A stretch of DNA of 22,732 nucleotides from DATKMS01 sp035541735 (GTDB lineage Bacteria; Desulfobacterota; Binatia; HRBIN30), in assembly GCA_035541735.1 (NCBI GenBank), contig DATKMS010000206.1, positions 1-22,732 on the forward strand, given 5' to 3'. The notes beneath the pieces were generated by a model. The model was not told the origin of the DNA and searched no databases. It saw only the letters and a program-made list of their open reading frames with translations. This document shows positions 15,114 to 21,785 of this stretch, one piece after another (the stretch's first letter is position 1; every line of letters starts with the position of its first letter). The position numbers and the translations under genes were made by a program.

Positions 15114-15878
15114 TCAGCGCCCCTCGACGGCGCAGGGTTCGCCCATGCGTCGCGCCAACACGGCATGGCCACCGCTGCCGAACCACTCGATCTGCCGCGC
15201 CAGGCCCAACAGAATCTGCACGTCACGCGCTTCGAGTTGTGCACGGCCCAGGAAGCGCCGGAAGGCGAACATGATGTGGTCGGGATTGTCCGGATGGAGG
15301 AATCCGATCGAGCGCAACGCCGCCTGCAGCTTCTCGAACATCAGATCGACCTGGTCGGCGCGGGCCCACTCGCGGGTCACCGCAGGGTCTCCCACCGCCG
15401 CGAGACGCAACTCGTAACAACAGACCATCACCGCCTGCGCCAGGTTGAGTGAGGGGTAGGCCGGGTCGGCCGGAATGGCGATGAGCTGGTGGCAGGTCTT
15501 GAGGTCCTCGTTGCTGAGCCCGTGGTCTTCCGGACCAAACACCAGCGCGACTCGATTCGTGGCTGCCGCCGCGACGATGTGTGGCGCCGCCGTGCGTGGC
15601 GGCTCGGCCGCCTCGCGGTACAGGCCGCCGCGGCAGGTTGTACCGACCACGAGTCCGCAATCTGCGACCGCAGCACCCAGTGTGTCGCTCTGGCGGACGC
15701 TGTGCAGCACGTCCTCTGCATGTGCCGCCATGGCCTTTGCCCAGAACGATTTCATGACGGCCGGGTGCACCAGCACGAGTTCATGCAAGCCCATGTTCTT
15801 CATGGCGCGCGCCACGGCACCGACATTCGCCGCACCGCGTGGCCGCACCAGCACGACGCGGATGTTGTTCAGAGACAT
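15114..15878 (-). CDS. trmJ: tRNA (cytidine/uridine-32-2'-O)-methyltransferase TrmJ
   Basis: A 254-residue SPOUT-class (SpoU/TrmH-type) RNA methyltransferase using S-adenosylmethionine in a trefoil knot. The three family motifs are present in order: RGAANVGAVARAMKNMG (about 14-30), ALVFGPEDHGLSNEDL near the middle, and PSLNLAQAVMVCCYEL about 20 residues later. The wording PRGAANVGA and the C-terminal extension of about 90 residues fit TrmJ, which modifies position 32 of tRNAs, better than other SpoU methyltransferases. Length is near that of Escherichia coli TrmJ (246). I chose the ATG at 15876-15878 (MSLNNIRVVLV); a promoter-like element ends only 9 nt upstream, so the transcript could be leaderless. 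First gene of the trmJ-orphan-rmuC-bepA-like operon. Confidence 0.92.
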   Translation of the reverse strand: MSLNNIRVVLVRPRGAANVGAVARAMKNMGLHELVLVHPAVMKSFWAKAMAAHAEDVLHSVRQSDTLGAAVADCGLVVGTTCRGGLYREAAEPPRTAAPHIVAAAATNRVALVFGPEDHGLSNEDLKTCHQLIAIPADPAYPSLNLAQAVMVCCYELRLAAVGDPAVTREWARADQVDLMFEKLQAALRSIGFLHPDNPDHIMFAFRRFLGRAQLEARDVQILLGLARQIEWFGSGGHAVLARRMGEPCAVEGR

Positions 15879-15886
15879 TGCGCGGG

Positions 15887-15914
15887 ATCGTAGCATTCCC
15901 GATCGCAACGTGAA
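15887..15914 (-). promoter_or_regulatory. Promoter candidate for the trmJ operon
   Basis: On the minus strand TTCACG (15909-15914) is followed after 16 bp by TACGAT (15887-15892), which is preceded by TGC, an extended -10. Expected transcription start is about 15880, next to the trmJ ATG at 15878, so the message may lack a leader. Nothing else is seen in 15879-16156. Confidence 0.4.
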
Positions 15915-16156
15915 ACGCGGTGAGCGGGAACCGGCGTGGTAGGGGCGAGGCATTTGCGGGTGTGACGGGTTGTCGGGGTATGGTGAGGTCGCTGCGCGTA
16001 GTCGGAAGCCGGTATCGGAGCGATGAGCCTGAAACACCGATGCCCTGAGCCTGCGATCGGCCGGGTGTTCCGTGCGCGACCCGTCACGATTACCGGTGTG
16101 TGTCCTCGATATTGCCTGGTTGCGACGCGCTGGGTCACTGGGTATGAGTCAGAGCG

Positions 16157-16846
16157 ATGCGCATCGTCTCGTTTGGCGACATCCACATGTCCCTGCAAAC
16201 CATCGCACGGCTCGCGCCGGAATTGGGCGCGGCGGACCTTGTCATCCTTTCCGGCGATCTGACCAACTTCGGCGGCCGCGACGATGCCGCGCAGGTGCTG
16301 GCCGCGACGCGCCGACACGCGCCGAACGTGCTGGCGGTCTCCGGCAACCTCGATCAGCTCGAGGTGATCGACCTTTTGCGACAGGAGGGCGTGAGCCTGC
16401 ATGGGGAGTCGCGCCGCTGTGGCGACGTCGGCATCTTCGGCTGCGGCGGTTCGAACCGGACGCCGTTTCACACGCCGACCGAGCTGACCGACGAAGAAAT
16501 CGGCCTCCTGCTCGAACGCGCCTACGCCGGCGTAGCGGACATGCACCGCCTCCTGATGGTGTGCCACACGCCGCCCGCGCACACGGCGACCGATCGCATC
16601 AGCAGCGGCCAGCACGTCGGCAGCCCGACGGTGCGCGCGTTCATTGAAGAGCATCAGCCGGCGGTCTGCATCACCGGGCACATCCACGAGTCGGCTGGCG
16701 TCGATCGGATCGGCCGCACCGTGGTGCTGAACGCCGGCGCGCTGCGCGATGGCGGCTACATTGTCGTTGATGCCGCCGCCGACGGACTGCGTGCCGAGCT
16801 GTGCCGCCTGTCGCACCTGCGCTCCGAGCGGACGGCCGAAAGCTGA
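16157..16846 (+). CDS. Calcineurin-like metallophosphoesterase
   Basis: A 229-residue two-metal phosphoesterase. The five conserved blocks are visible: GDIH (Asp8, His10), GDLTNFGG (Asp34), GNLD (Asn64, in place of the usual GNHD), CHTPP and GHIHES. The GN-L-D variant and compact size put it with small single-domain phosphoesterases (MJ0936 or YfcE-like, some acting on nucleotides or phosphodiesters), but the substrate cannot be assigned. No signal peptide is present, so it is likely cytoplasmic. The ATG at 16157 is preceded by a weak AGAG. Its TGA overlaps the ATG of the next gene by 1 nt (TGATG), indicating coupled translation with the VOC protein. Confidence 0.9.
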   Translation: MRIVSFGDIHMSLQTIARLAPELGAADLVILSGDLTNFGGRDDAAQVLAATRRHAPNVLAVSGNLDQLEVIDLLRQEGVSLHGESRRCGDVGIFGCGGSNRTPFHTPTELTDEEIGLLLERAYAGVADMHRLLMVCHTPPAHTATDRISSGQHVGSPTVRAFIEEHQPAVCITGHIHESAGVDRIGRTVVLNAGALRDGGYIVVDAAADGLRAELCRLSHLRSERTAES

Positions 16847-17724
16847 TGGCCATGGACATGCGCGTCGACCACGTCTCAATCGCCGTGAACGACATCGACA
16901 CGGCGCTACGCTTCTTTCGCAACTGTCTGCCCATCGAGATGCGCATGCACAAGCGGCAGGGCTATGATGACGATTTCAACTGGTGCGACTTCTACATCGG
17001 GCAGTTCAAGTTGGAACTGATCGAGGCGCGGCACCCCGCGAGCTTCGTCCGCCGCTTCATCGACAAACGCGGCGAGGGATTGCATCACCTGTCGCTCGAA
17101 GTCACGCAGCTGGAACCGTTGATCGAGCGGCTGGCGGCAGATGGCGTCCGCATCGTCGACCGCTTCGACGGCGGCGACGGCGACGTCACCGCCTTCATCT
17201 CGCCGCGCAGCGCGCACGGCGTGCTCGTGCAGTTCTGGAACGTCGACAACATCGTGGCACCCGAACGGCCGCACACCGTGCCGTTCCGTTTGCGCACCGG
17301 CGAGACCGTGCTGGTGCACGTGAACCATGTCTCGATGGCGGTGCGCAGCATCGACCGCACCTTGGACTTCTACCGCCGCTACTTCCCGATTCGCGCCGAA
17401 CATCCGAAACACCCGGGGTACGACGGCAGCTTCGTGCTGACCACGTTCACACTGAACGGTTACCGGATCGAGCTGATCGAGCCGGCGCTGGGACACGAGG
17501 CAGGTTTCGTGGCGCGCTTCCTCGACAAGCGCGGCGAGGGCTTCCACCACCTCTCGATCGACGTCAACGACCTCGACCCGCTGTTGACCCAGCTGGAAGC
17601 CGACGGCGTGCGCATCGTCGACCGCGCGGACATCGGCGGCGGTTGGAAGACCGCCTTCATCTCGCCGCGCAGCGCGCACGGCGTGCTCATCCAGTTCTGG
17701 CAGGACCCGAGCCTGGGGCGATGA
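16846..17724 (+). CDS. Two-domain VOC family protein (methylmalonyl-CoA epimerase/glyoxalase-like)
   Basis: A 292-residue protein made of two similar vicinal-oxygen-chelate domains (about 6-131 and 159-285). Each half shows the pattern DHVSIAV, then E-L-I-E, K-R-G-E-G-hydrophobic-H-H-L-S, and ISPRSAHGVL.QFW. Candidate metal ligands are His9, Glu57 and His81 in the first half, and His161, Glu209 and His235 in the second. The fourth ligand position, usually glutamate in methylmalonyl-CoA epimerase, is glutamine in both (Gln129, Gln283). The pattern resembles epimerase (KRGEGxHH), but activity is unproved; other options are a dioxygenase, lyase or binding protein. The start at 16846 overlaps the previous stop by 1 nt (TGATG); ATGs at 16852 and 16858 are alternatives. 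Confidence 0.88.
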   Translation: MAMDMRVDHVSIAVNDIDTALRFFRNCLPIEMRMHKRQGYDDDFNWCDFYIGQFKLELIEARHPASFVRRFIDKRGEGLHHLSLEVTQLEPLIERLAADGVRIVDRFDGGDGDVTAFISPRSAHGVLVQFWNVDNIVAPERPHTVPFRLRTGETVLVHVNHVSMAVRSIDRTLDFYRRYFPIRAEHPKHPGYDGSFVLTTFTLNGYRIELIEPALGHEAGFVARFLDKRGEGFHHLSIDVNDLDPLLTQLEADGVRIVDRADIGGGWKTAFISPRSAHGVLIQFWQDPSLGR

Positions 17725-17727
17725 GGA

Positions 17728-17814
17728 GATTGCGGATTTCGAATTGCGAATTTCGAATTGGAGCATCCTCCTGCGCTCCGAACAATTCGCGATTCGCGAT
17801 TCGCAATTCGCAAT
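17728..17814. repeat. Inverted degenerate AT-rich arrays with a central hairpin
   Basis: Left array (17728-17760) is built of ATTGCGGATTTCGAATTGCG-type words; right array (17783-17814) of GATTCGCAATTCGC-type words in opposite orientation. Between them GGAGC (17760-17764) and GCTCC (17775-17779) frame a 10-nt loop. The whole can fold into a stem of about 36 imperfect pairs. It ends on the ATG (17813) of the next gene and differs in base composition from both neighbours. Confidence 0.65.
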
Positions 17815-18496
17815 GTCTTTGAAGGCAATCCTCTTCGATGCGGCCGACACCCTCTTCCGCGTCCGCGGTTCTGTCGGTGCCGCTTACGCCACCGCCGCCG
17901 CACGCCACGGTGTGACCGTTGCTGCGGCGGACATCGAAGGACGCTTCCGCTCCGCCTTCGGCCGCATGCCGCCGCTGGCGTTTCCGGGGGCGCCCGCCGC
18001 CGAGCTGCCGCAGCTCGAGTATGCCTGGTGGAAGCAGGTTGTGACCGCGGTGTTCGCGGGCACGCGCGTCGACGGCTTCGACGCCTTCTTTGCCGACCTC
18101 TTCGAGTACTTCGCGCGTGGCGACAGCTGGGAGCTGTTTGCTGACACCGAGCCGGCGCTGGCGGCGCTGCGTGAACGTGGGTTGCGGCTGGCGATCGTCT
18201 CCAACTTCGACGGGCGGCTCACGCGCATCTGCGCGAGCCTCGGCATTGCCGGCTACTTCGAGACGATCGTCATGTCCGGGCGCATCGGTGCCGCCAAGCC
18301 TGACGCTGGGATCTTTACCGTGGCGCTGCAGCGCCTGGGTGTCAGCGCGTCCGAGGCCGCCCACGTTGGCGACAGCCCGCGTGAGGATGTCGACGGAGCG
18401 CGGAGTGCCGGCCTTACGCCCATCCTAGTCGCGCGCGACACGCCAGCTTCCGGGGCCAACGTCGTAAGCGATTTGCGCGAAATTCAGGCCTTCTGA
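17813..18496 (+). CDS. HAD-superfamily hydrolase-like protein
   Basis: A 227-residue Rossmannoid protein of the haloacid dehalogenase superfamily. Motif I is FDAADTLF with nucleophile Asp9, motif II is SNF, motif III holds the lysine of AKPD, and motif IV is GDSPREDVDGARSAG. A helical cap lies between motifs I and II (about 15-115), as in subfamily IA. The acid/base aspartate two residues after the nucleophile is Ala11 here, as in some HDHD3-like members, so ordinary phosphatase activity may be weak or the chemistry different. The ATG at 17813 lies directly against the right arm of the AT-rich repeat and has no ribosome site; longer in-frame starts run through the repeat and look wrong. Substrate unknown. 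Confidence 0.88.
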   Translation: MSLKAILFDAADTLFRVRGSVGAAYATAAARHGVTVAAADIEGRFRSAFGRMPPLAFPGAPAAELPQLEYAWWKQVVTAVFAGTRVDGFDAFFADLFEYFARGDSWELFADTEPALAALRERGLRLAIVSNFDGRLTRICASLGIAGYFETIVMSGRIGAAKPDAGIFTVALQRLGVSASEAAHVGDSPREDVDGARSAGLTPILVARDTPASGANVVSDLREIQAF

Positions 18497-18619
18497 CAGC
18501 TTCTGAGTCCGCAGGCCTGCTCCACGAACAGGCGCACGCAGGCGACGCGTTGAGCTGCGCGCGCCCCGTCATCCGCAAGGCGTTAGCGTGTCCCGCGTGA
18601 CCCTGGCATATCTCGGCCC

Positions 18620-18844
18620 GTGCGGTTCACGATTATCGGCGAGATTGTTGAGGTCCAGAGTATTGCGACCTATCGCGTCATCCCCGATCCCGACGCCGCA
18701 CAAGACGGTGACCTGCGCGTGATTGACGAAAGCGGCGAGGACTACGTGTATCCTGGGGACTGCTTCGTCATCGTCGACTTCCCAGCGAGCGCGATCCGCG
18801 CTTTGCGGAAGTCCTTCGCCCGCGAGGCCAGCGAGGCACGCTAA
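18620..18844 (+). CDS. Conserved small hypothetical protein, 74 aa
   Basis: A 74-residue protein with a GTG start. Its core, YRVIPDPDAA..GDLRVIDESGEDY.YPGD.FV, closely follows a widespread family of short bacterial proteins of unknown function, in which the words RVIDESGEDYLYP and a nearby Y-R-V-hydrophobic-P-D are characteristic (recognition from memory, not a search). It is predicted mainly beta, with a basic helical tail (IRALRKSFAREASEAR). It has no signal peptide or membrane helix. The N-terminal MRFTIIGEIVEVQSIA differs from the family's usual opening, so the true start could be different; there is no good ribosome site before 18620. It lies alone between the HAD gene and the convergent CoA-transferase. 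No function is assigned. Confidence 0.68.
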   Translation: MRFTIIGEIVEVQSIATYRVIPDPDAAQDGDLRVIDESGEDYVYPGDCFVIVDFPASAIRALRKSFAREASEAR

Positions 18845-18886
18845 ACAGGCGAACCGAATTGCCGCAGCGCAGGCCGTCGCCGTCGC

Positions 18887-20095
18887 TTACGAGATGACCT
18901 TCGCTTCCTTCAGCGTGCCGATATCCTCCCAAGATAGACCCAAGTCGAGCAGGATATCCTCGGTGTCCTGACCCACATCGGGCGCCACGCGCCGGACGTC
19001 GGTGGGCTCGCCGTTGAACTGCACGGGGCTGCAGGCCACCTTGAACGCGCCGTGGGTGGGGTGCACGTAGTCGACCAGATACTGGTTGGCGATCACTTGC
19101 GGGTCGTCGCGGATCTCCGTGGGCGACTGCACCGGCGCGTGGATGGTGTCGTACTTCAGCAGGCGCTCGATCCACTCGCCGCGTGTGCGGGTGGCGAAGT
19201 GGTCGCTCAACACCTGCACGAGCTTGGCGCGCGTGTCCTCCTCGATCCACTTCATGAGCGGATACTGCTCGAGCAGTTCCTCCCGTTCGATGGCTTTGCA
19301 GAACTCGTCCCAGTGGCGCATCGGGGTCAGCATCATCAGCATGAGCCACTTGCTGTCCTTGCAGAGGTAAGTGTTCATCAACGGGTTGGGTGCCCGGCTG
19401 CGGTCGTTGTGCGGCAAGTCGTGGCCGAGCAGCAGCGACGCCAGGATGTCCGGTGCCATCAGCCACACCGCCGTGCCGAGCAGCGACACGTCGAGAACAC
19501 AGCCCTGGCCGGTCTTCTCGCGATGGTACAACGCCGCCGCGATGCCCCCGGCAATGAACGTTGCACCGATGGTGTCTCCAAAGGCGGCGCGTTGCATGAT
19601 GATCGGTTTGCCGGGTTCGCTGAGCATGTAGCCGACGCCGCCGCGTGACCAGAACGAGCCCGCGTCGAACCCACCGCGCTCGCATTCCGGCCCCTTGGGT
19701 CCCTGGCCCGAGCCCTTGGCGTAGACGATCCTCGGGTTGATCTTCTTGATGTCGTCGTAGTCGATCTTCAGTCGCCGCCGCGCCGCCGGCAGGAAACTGG
19801 TGAGGAAGATATCTGACTTCTCGACCAGCCTGTACAATACTTCGCGGCCGCGCTCGCTGGTGAGATCGAGCCCGAGGCTGCGCTTGTTGCGGCTACCGTT
19901 CTCGATGAAGAAGTTGAGGCCGTGCGCGCCCGGGATGATGCCCGAGCTGATCAGGCCGCGCAGTGGATCGCCGCGCGTTGGATGCTCGATCTTGATCACG
20001 TCGGCCCCCCAGTCGGCGAGCACGGTTCCGGCGCCGGGCACGAAGAACCATTCGGCAACCTCCAGCATACGAATCCCGTCGAGTACCTTCAGCAT
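18887..20095 (-). CDS. Class III CoA-transferase (CaiB/BaiF family)
   Basis: A 402-residue family III acyl-CoA:carboxylate CoA-transferase. It moves CoA between an acyl-CoA and a free acid through an aspartyl-CoA anhydride. N-terminal LKVLDGIRMLEV, then LADWGADVIKIEHPTRGDPLR and N-x-NKRSLGLDL are typical. Asp144 in GGFDAGSFWSRGG is the likely catalytic residue. The C-terminal region (HAPVQSPTEIRDDPQV, then QFNGEP) closes the fold. Family relatives act on formyl-CoA/oxalate, carnitine, bile acids, succinate/benzylsuccinate and 2-methylacyl-CoA (as racemases); substrate unknown here. The ATG at 20093-20095 is supported by GGAGG (20102-20106) 6 nt upstream and by a promoter candidate. Single gene, convergent with the small protein at 18620-18844. 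Confidence 0.94.
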   Translation of the reverse strand: MLKVLDGIRMLEVAEWFFVPGAGTVLADWGADVIKIEHPTRGDPLRGLISSGIIPGAHGLNFFIENGSRNKRSLGLDLTSERGREVLYRLVEKSDIFLTSFLPAARRRLKIDYDDIKKINPRIVYAKGSGQGPKGPECERGGFDAGSFWSRGGVGYMLSEPGKPIIMQRAAFGDTIGATFIAGGIAAALYHREKTGQGCVLDVSLLGTAVWLMAPDILASLLLGHDLPHNDRSRAPNPLMNTYLCKDSKWLMLMMLTPMRHWDEFCKAIEREELLEQYPLMKWIEEDTRAKLVQVLSDHFATRTRGEWIERLLKYDTIHAPVQSPTEIRDDPQVIANQYLVDYVHPTHGAFKVACSPVQFNGEPTDVRRVAPDVGQDTEDILLDLGLSWEDIGTLKEAKVIS

Positions 20096-20125
20096 CAGCA
20101 GCCTCCAGAGATGAACTGTGCGGCT

Positions 20126-20154
20126 TTCATACTCCATGCGCGACCGGAAGTCAG
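20126..20154 (-). promoter_or_regulatory. Promoter candidate for the CoA-transferase
   Basis: On the minus strand CTGACT (20149-20154) and TATGAA (20126-20131), each 4 of 6 to consensus, are separated by 17 bp. The expected start gives a leader of about 24 nt that holds the GGAGG ribosome site. Confidence 0.4.
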
Positions 20155-20193
20155 GCGCCTGCGCACCCCTTGGCACCCCTGGCAGAAGGTTTC

Positions 20194-20222
20194 TTGTCAT
20201 GTGCTACTGCGGCAGGCATATT
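20194..20222 (+). promoter_or_regulatory. Promoter candidate for the small membrane protein
   Basis: TTGTCA (20194-20199, 5 of 6) and CATATT (20217-20222, 4 of 6) with a 17-bp spacer. The expected start is about 5 nt before the ATG at 20234, suggesting a near-leaderless message. This fits the lack of a ribosome site. Confidence 0.35.
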
Positions 20223-20233
20223 GTCGGCCCAGG

Positions 20234-20458
20234 ATGCAGGAGGGAATCCAGTGGCTCGACCGCGTGGTAGCGCTTCTCGGGTTCAACCCGTTCGTCTACC
20301 TGGCGGTTGCCGTGGGTGGCATGAGCGTGTGGGTGTGGTGCACGATGGTCGGGAGCTTCGCCCTCACCGGCCGCGCCATGTGGATACGCCGGGCGAGCTT
20401 GGTGGTCGCCGTGCTCGGCGCGGTTCTGTTCACATATACCGCACGCAGCCTGCGCTAG
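20234..20458 (+). CDS. Small two-helix membrane protein, hypothetical
   Basis: A 74-residue reading frame that I do not recognise. It has two hydrophobic segments, about residues 19-43 (FVYLAVAVGGMSVWVWCTMVG) split by polar residues from about 52-67 (SLVVAVLGAVLFTYTA), with basic residues between (RAMWIRR) and at the end, fitting a helical hairpin in the inner membrane. The reading frame continues far upstream, but that part is antisense to the CoA-transferase and not credible. The ATG at 20234 has no ribosome site before it; a promoter-like pair just upstream would give an almost leaderless transcript. Its TAG stop lies at the first base block of the tandem repeat at 20455. It could be a chance frame, though the hydrophobic pattern argues for a gene. 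Confidence 0.5.
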   Translation: MQEGIQWLDRVVALLGFNPFVYLAVAVGGMSVWVWCTMVGSFALTGRAMWIRRASLVVAVLGAVLFTYTARSLR

Positions 20459-20606
20459 CAGCCTGTCGGACTTGGAAGCCTGCAGCGACCCATCGGGGAG
20501 CGGACCATAGAAATCATGCCGACCGCAGGTCCTAGCAGTGTGTCGGACTTGGAAGCCCGCAGCGACCAACGGGAGCGAGCCATAGAAATGACGCCGGCCG
20601 CAGGCC
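20455..20606. repeat. Tandem pair of about 76-nt imperfect repeats
   Basis: Two units, 20455-20531 and 20532-20606, each begin CTAGCAG and share TGTCGGACTTGGAAGCC, GCAGCGACC, CCATAGAAAT and a CCGCAGG end, with scattered substitutions and small indels between (roughly 80 % identical by eye). A third CTAG follows at 20607. In unit 1, CCTGTCGG (20462-20469) can pair with CCGACCGCAGG (20519-20529) across a 3-nt bulge, so the ends of the unit may form a stem. No coding signal is convincing. Confidence 0.75.
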
Positions 20607-20637
20607 CTAGGCTGAGCCGACGGGCCCTGCGTGTTCG

Positions 20638-21726
20638 TCAGCGCAGCAGCCCCAACACGATCTCGACGGCAATCAGGATGATGATCGTCAGCTCCAACGC
20701 CTCGGCGCGGTAGGTGGCAGCGCGGCGATTGAGTATGTCGAAGATCTCGTGCACCACCTTCAGCTTGGTCTCGACGCTGCTGCGCCACGCTTCGAGATGC
20801 AGGCGCTCCGCGGTGACCGAGTAGACCTTGGCCAGATACAGGTCCTCGATGAACTTCAGCGCGTTGGCGACGCGCTCGGCGATGACGGTGGTCTCCACCT
20901 TCAACTCCGACACCTCCTCGAGGGCTTTGCCGAACGGATTGACCACCAGCGTGCGCAGGCGCGGCCGGCTGTACACGACCTGAAACAGCTCGCTCAGCTG
21001 CGCGTCCAGCCGCCGGTCGAAGAACCGCAGCTCGACGAGTTGGACGTTGAGGAACTCGAGCGCATCGAGTAACGCGGGGTAGTCGGCGGCGTACAGGAAG
21101 GCGGCGTTCCAATCGGTGACCACCAGATCCTGCGGATGGTACGAGATCGCCGTTTCGAATACCTCCTCCGCTTCACCCTCGGCGAGACGTTCCTTCTCGC
21201 AGCGCAGCGCCAAAGCGATCGGCGCGCGGTAGTCGGCGCGCAGCTGCACCGGGGTCACCGGTGTGTCAAAGCGGTCCACCTGGATCACATAGAAGTCTTC
21301 GACGAACTCGGTGAATCCGACCTTGCTGATTGCCGCCGCGGCCACCGGCACGATCTCACGCATGACGTCGAGCGCGGTGTTCTCCATGGACTTCGTCCGC
21401 ACCAACGCTGCGGTCAATGGCCCGAGCCGCTCGAGCGGACCTGCCAGCGGAAGGCGCAACATGAGGGTGATGGCTCCAAAGTCGTGCGCCCGTACCACCA
21501 CCGCGGCCTCCACGTCGCCGTCGGTGAGGCGCACTCGCCGTGTGCCGTAATCCAGATCCACGGTCTTGCCGGCGCCGCGGATGCCGACACGTCCGGCATC
21601 GGTGGCACGCAGTCTGGCCCCGCGCGGCGCCAGCAAGCGCACCAGGGCATCCAGGCTGATCTCGTAGCCGACGTCGTACGAGAAGAGACCCGTGAGCGTG
21701 CCTGCGACAATGTTCATGCGGTCCAT
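20638..21726 (-). CDS. RMND1/Sif2-Sif3-type protein (DUF155 family)
   Basis: A 362-residue member of the family that includes yeast Rmd1/Rmd8 and human RMND1. The C-terminal third has the family pattern: a helical region (FGKALEEVSELKVETTVIAERVANALKFIEDLYLAKVY), followed by paired coiled helices ending in one transmembrane segment, LELTIIILIAVEIVLGLL. The N-terminal part (to about residue 150) holds the variable beta-rich region with FEDFYVIQVDRF-like text. The topology suggests a cytoplasmic protein tethered to the inner membrane by its C-terminus. Bacterial members have no established function. Start at 21726 is the first ATG; the ATG at 21717 is an alternative. It is divergent from the universal stress protein, with a 59-nt gap, so they may share a control region. 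Confidence 0.87.
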   Translation of the reverse strand: MDRMNIVAGTLTGLFSYDVGYEISLDALVRLLAPRGARLRATDAGRVGIRGAGKTVDLDYGTRRVRLTDGDVEAAVVVRAHDFGAITLMLRLPLAGPLERLGPLTAALVRTKSMENTALDVMREIVPVAAAAISKVGFTEFVEDFYVIQVDRFDTPVTPVQLRADYRAPIALALRCEKERLAEGEAEEVFETAISYHPQDLVVTDWNAAFLYAADYPALLDALEFLNVQLVELRFFDRRLDAQLSELFQVVYSRPRLRTLVVNPFGKALEEVSELKVETTVIAERVANALKFIEDLYLAKVYSVTAERLHLEAWRSSVETKLKVVHEIFDILNRRAATYRAEALELTIIILIAVEIVLGLLR

Positions 21727-21731
21727 CTACC

Positions 21732-21760
21732 TTGCGGCATTTGGGAACGGATGATATCAG
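21732..21760 (+). promoter_or_regulatory. Weak promoter candidate for the universal stress protein
   Basis: TTGCGG (21732-21737, 3 of 6) and TATCAG (21755-21760, 4 of 6) with a 17-bp spacer, in the short gap between the divergent RMND1-like and UspA genes. Confidence 0.3.
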
Positions 21761-21785
21761 CCGCGGCACGAGAGAGGGAGTGGCG

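Noticed and set aside
19922..20233. Upstream part of the frame holding the small membrane protein
   Set aside because: It is antisense to the start of the CoA-transferase and lacks hydrophobic or domain features; only the last 74 codons look plausible.
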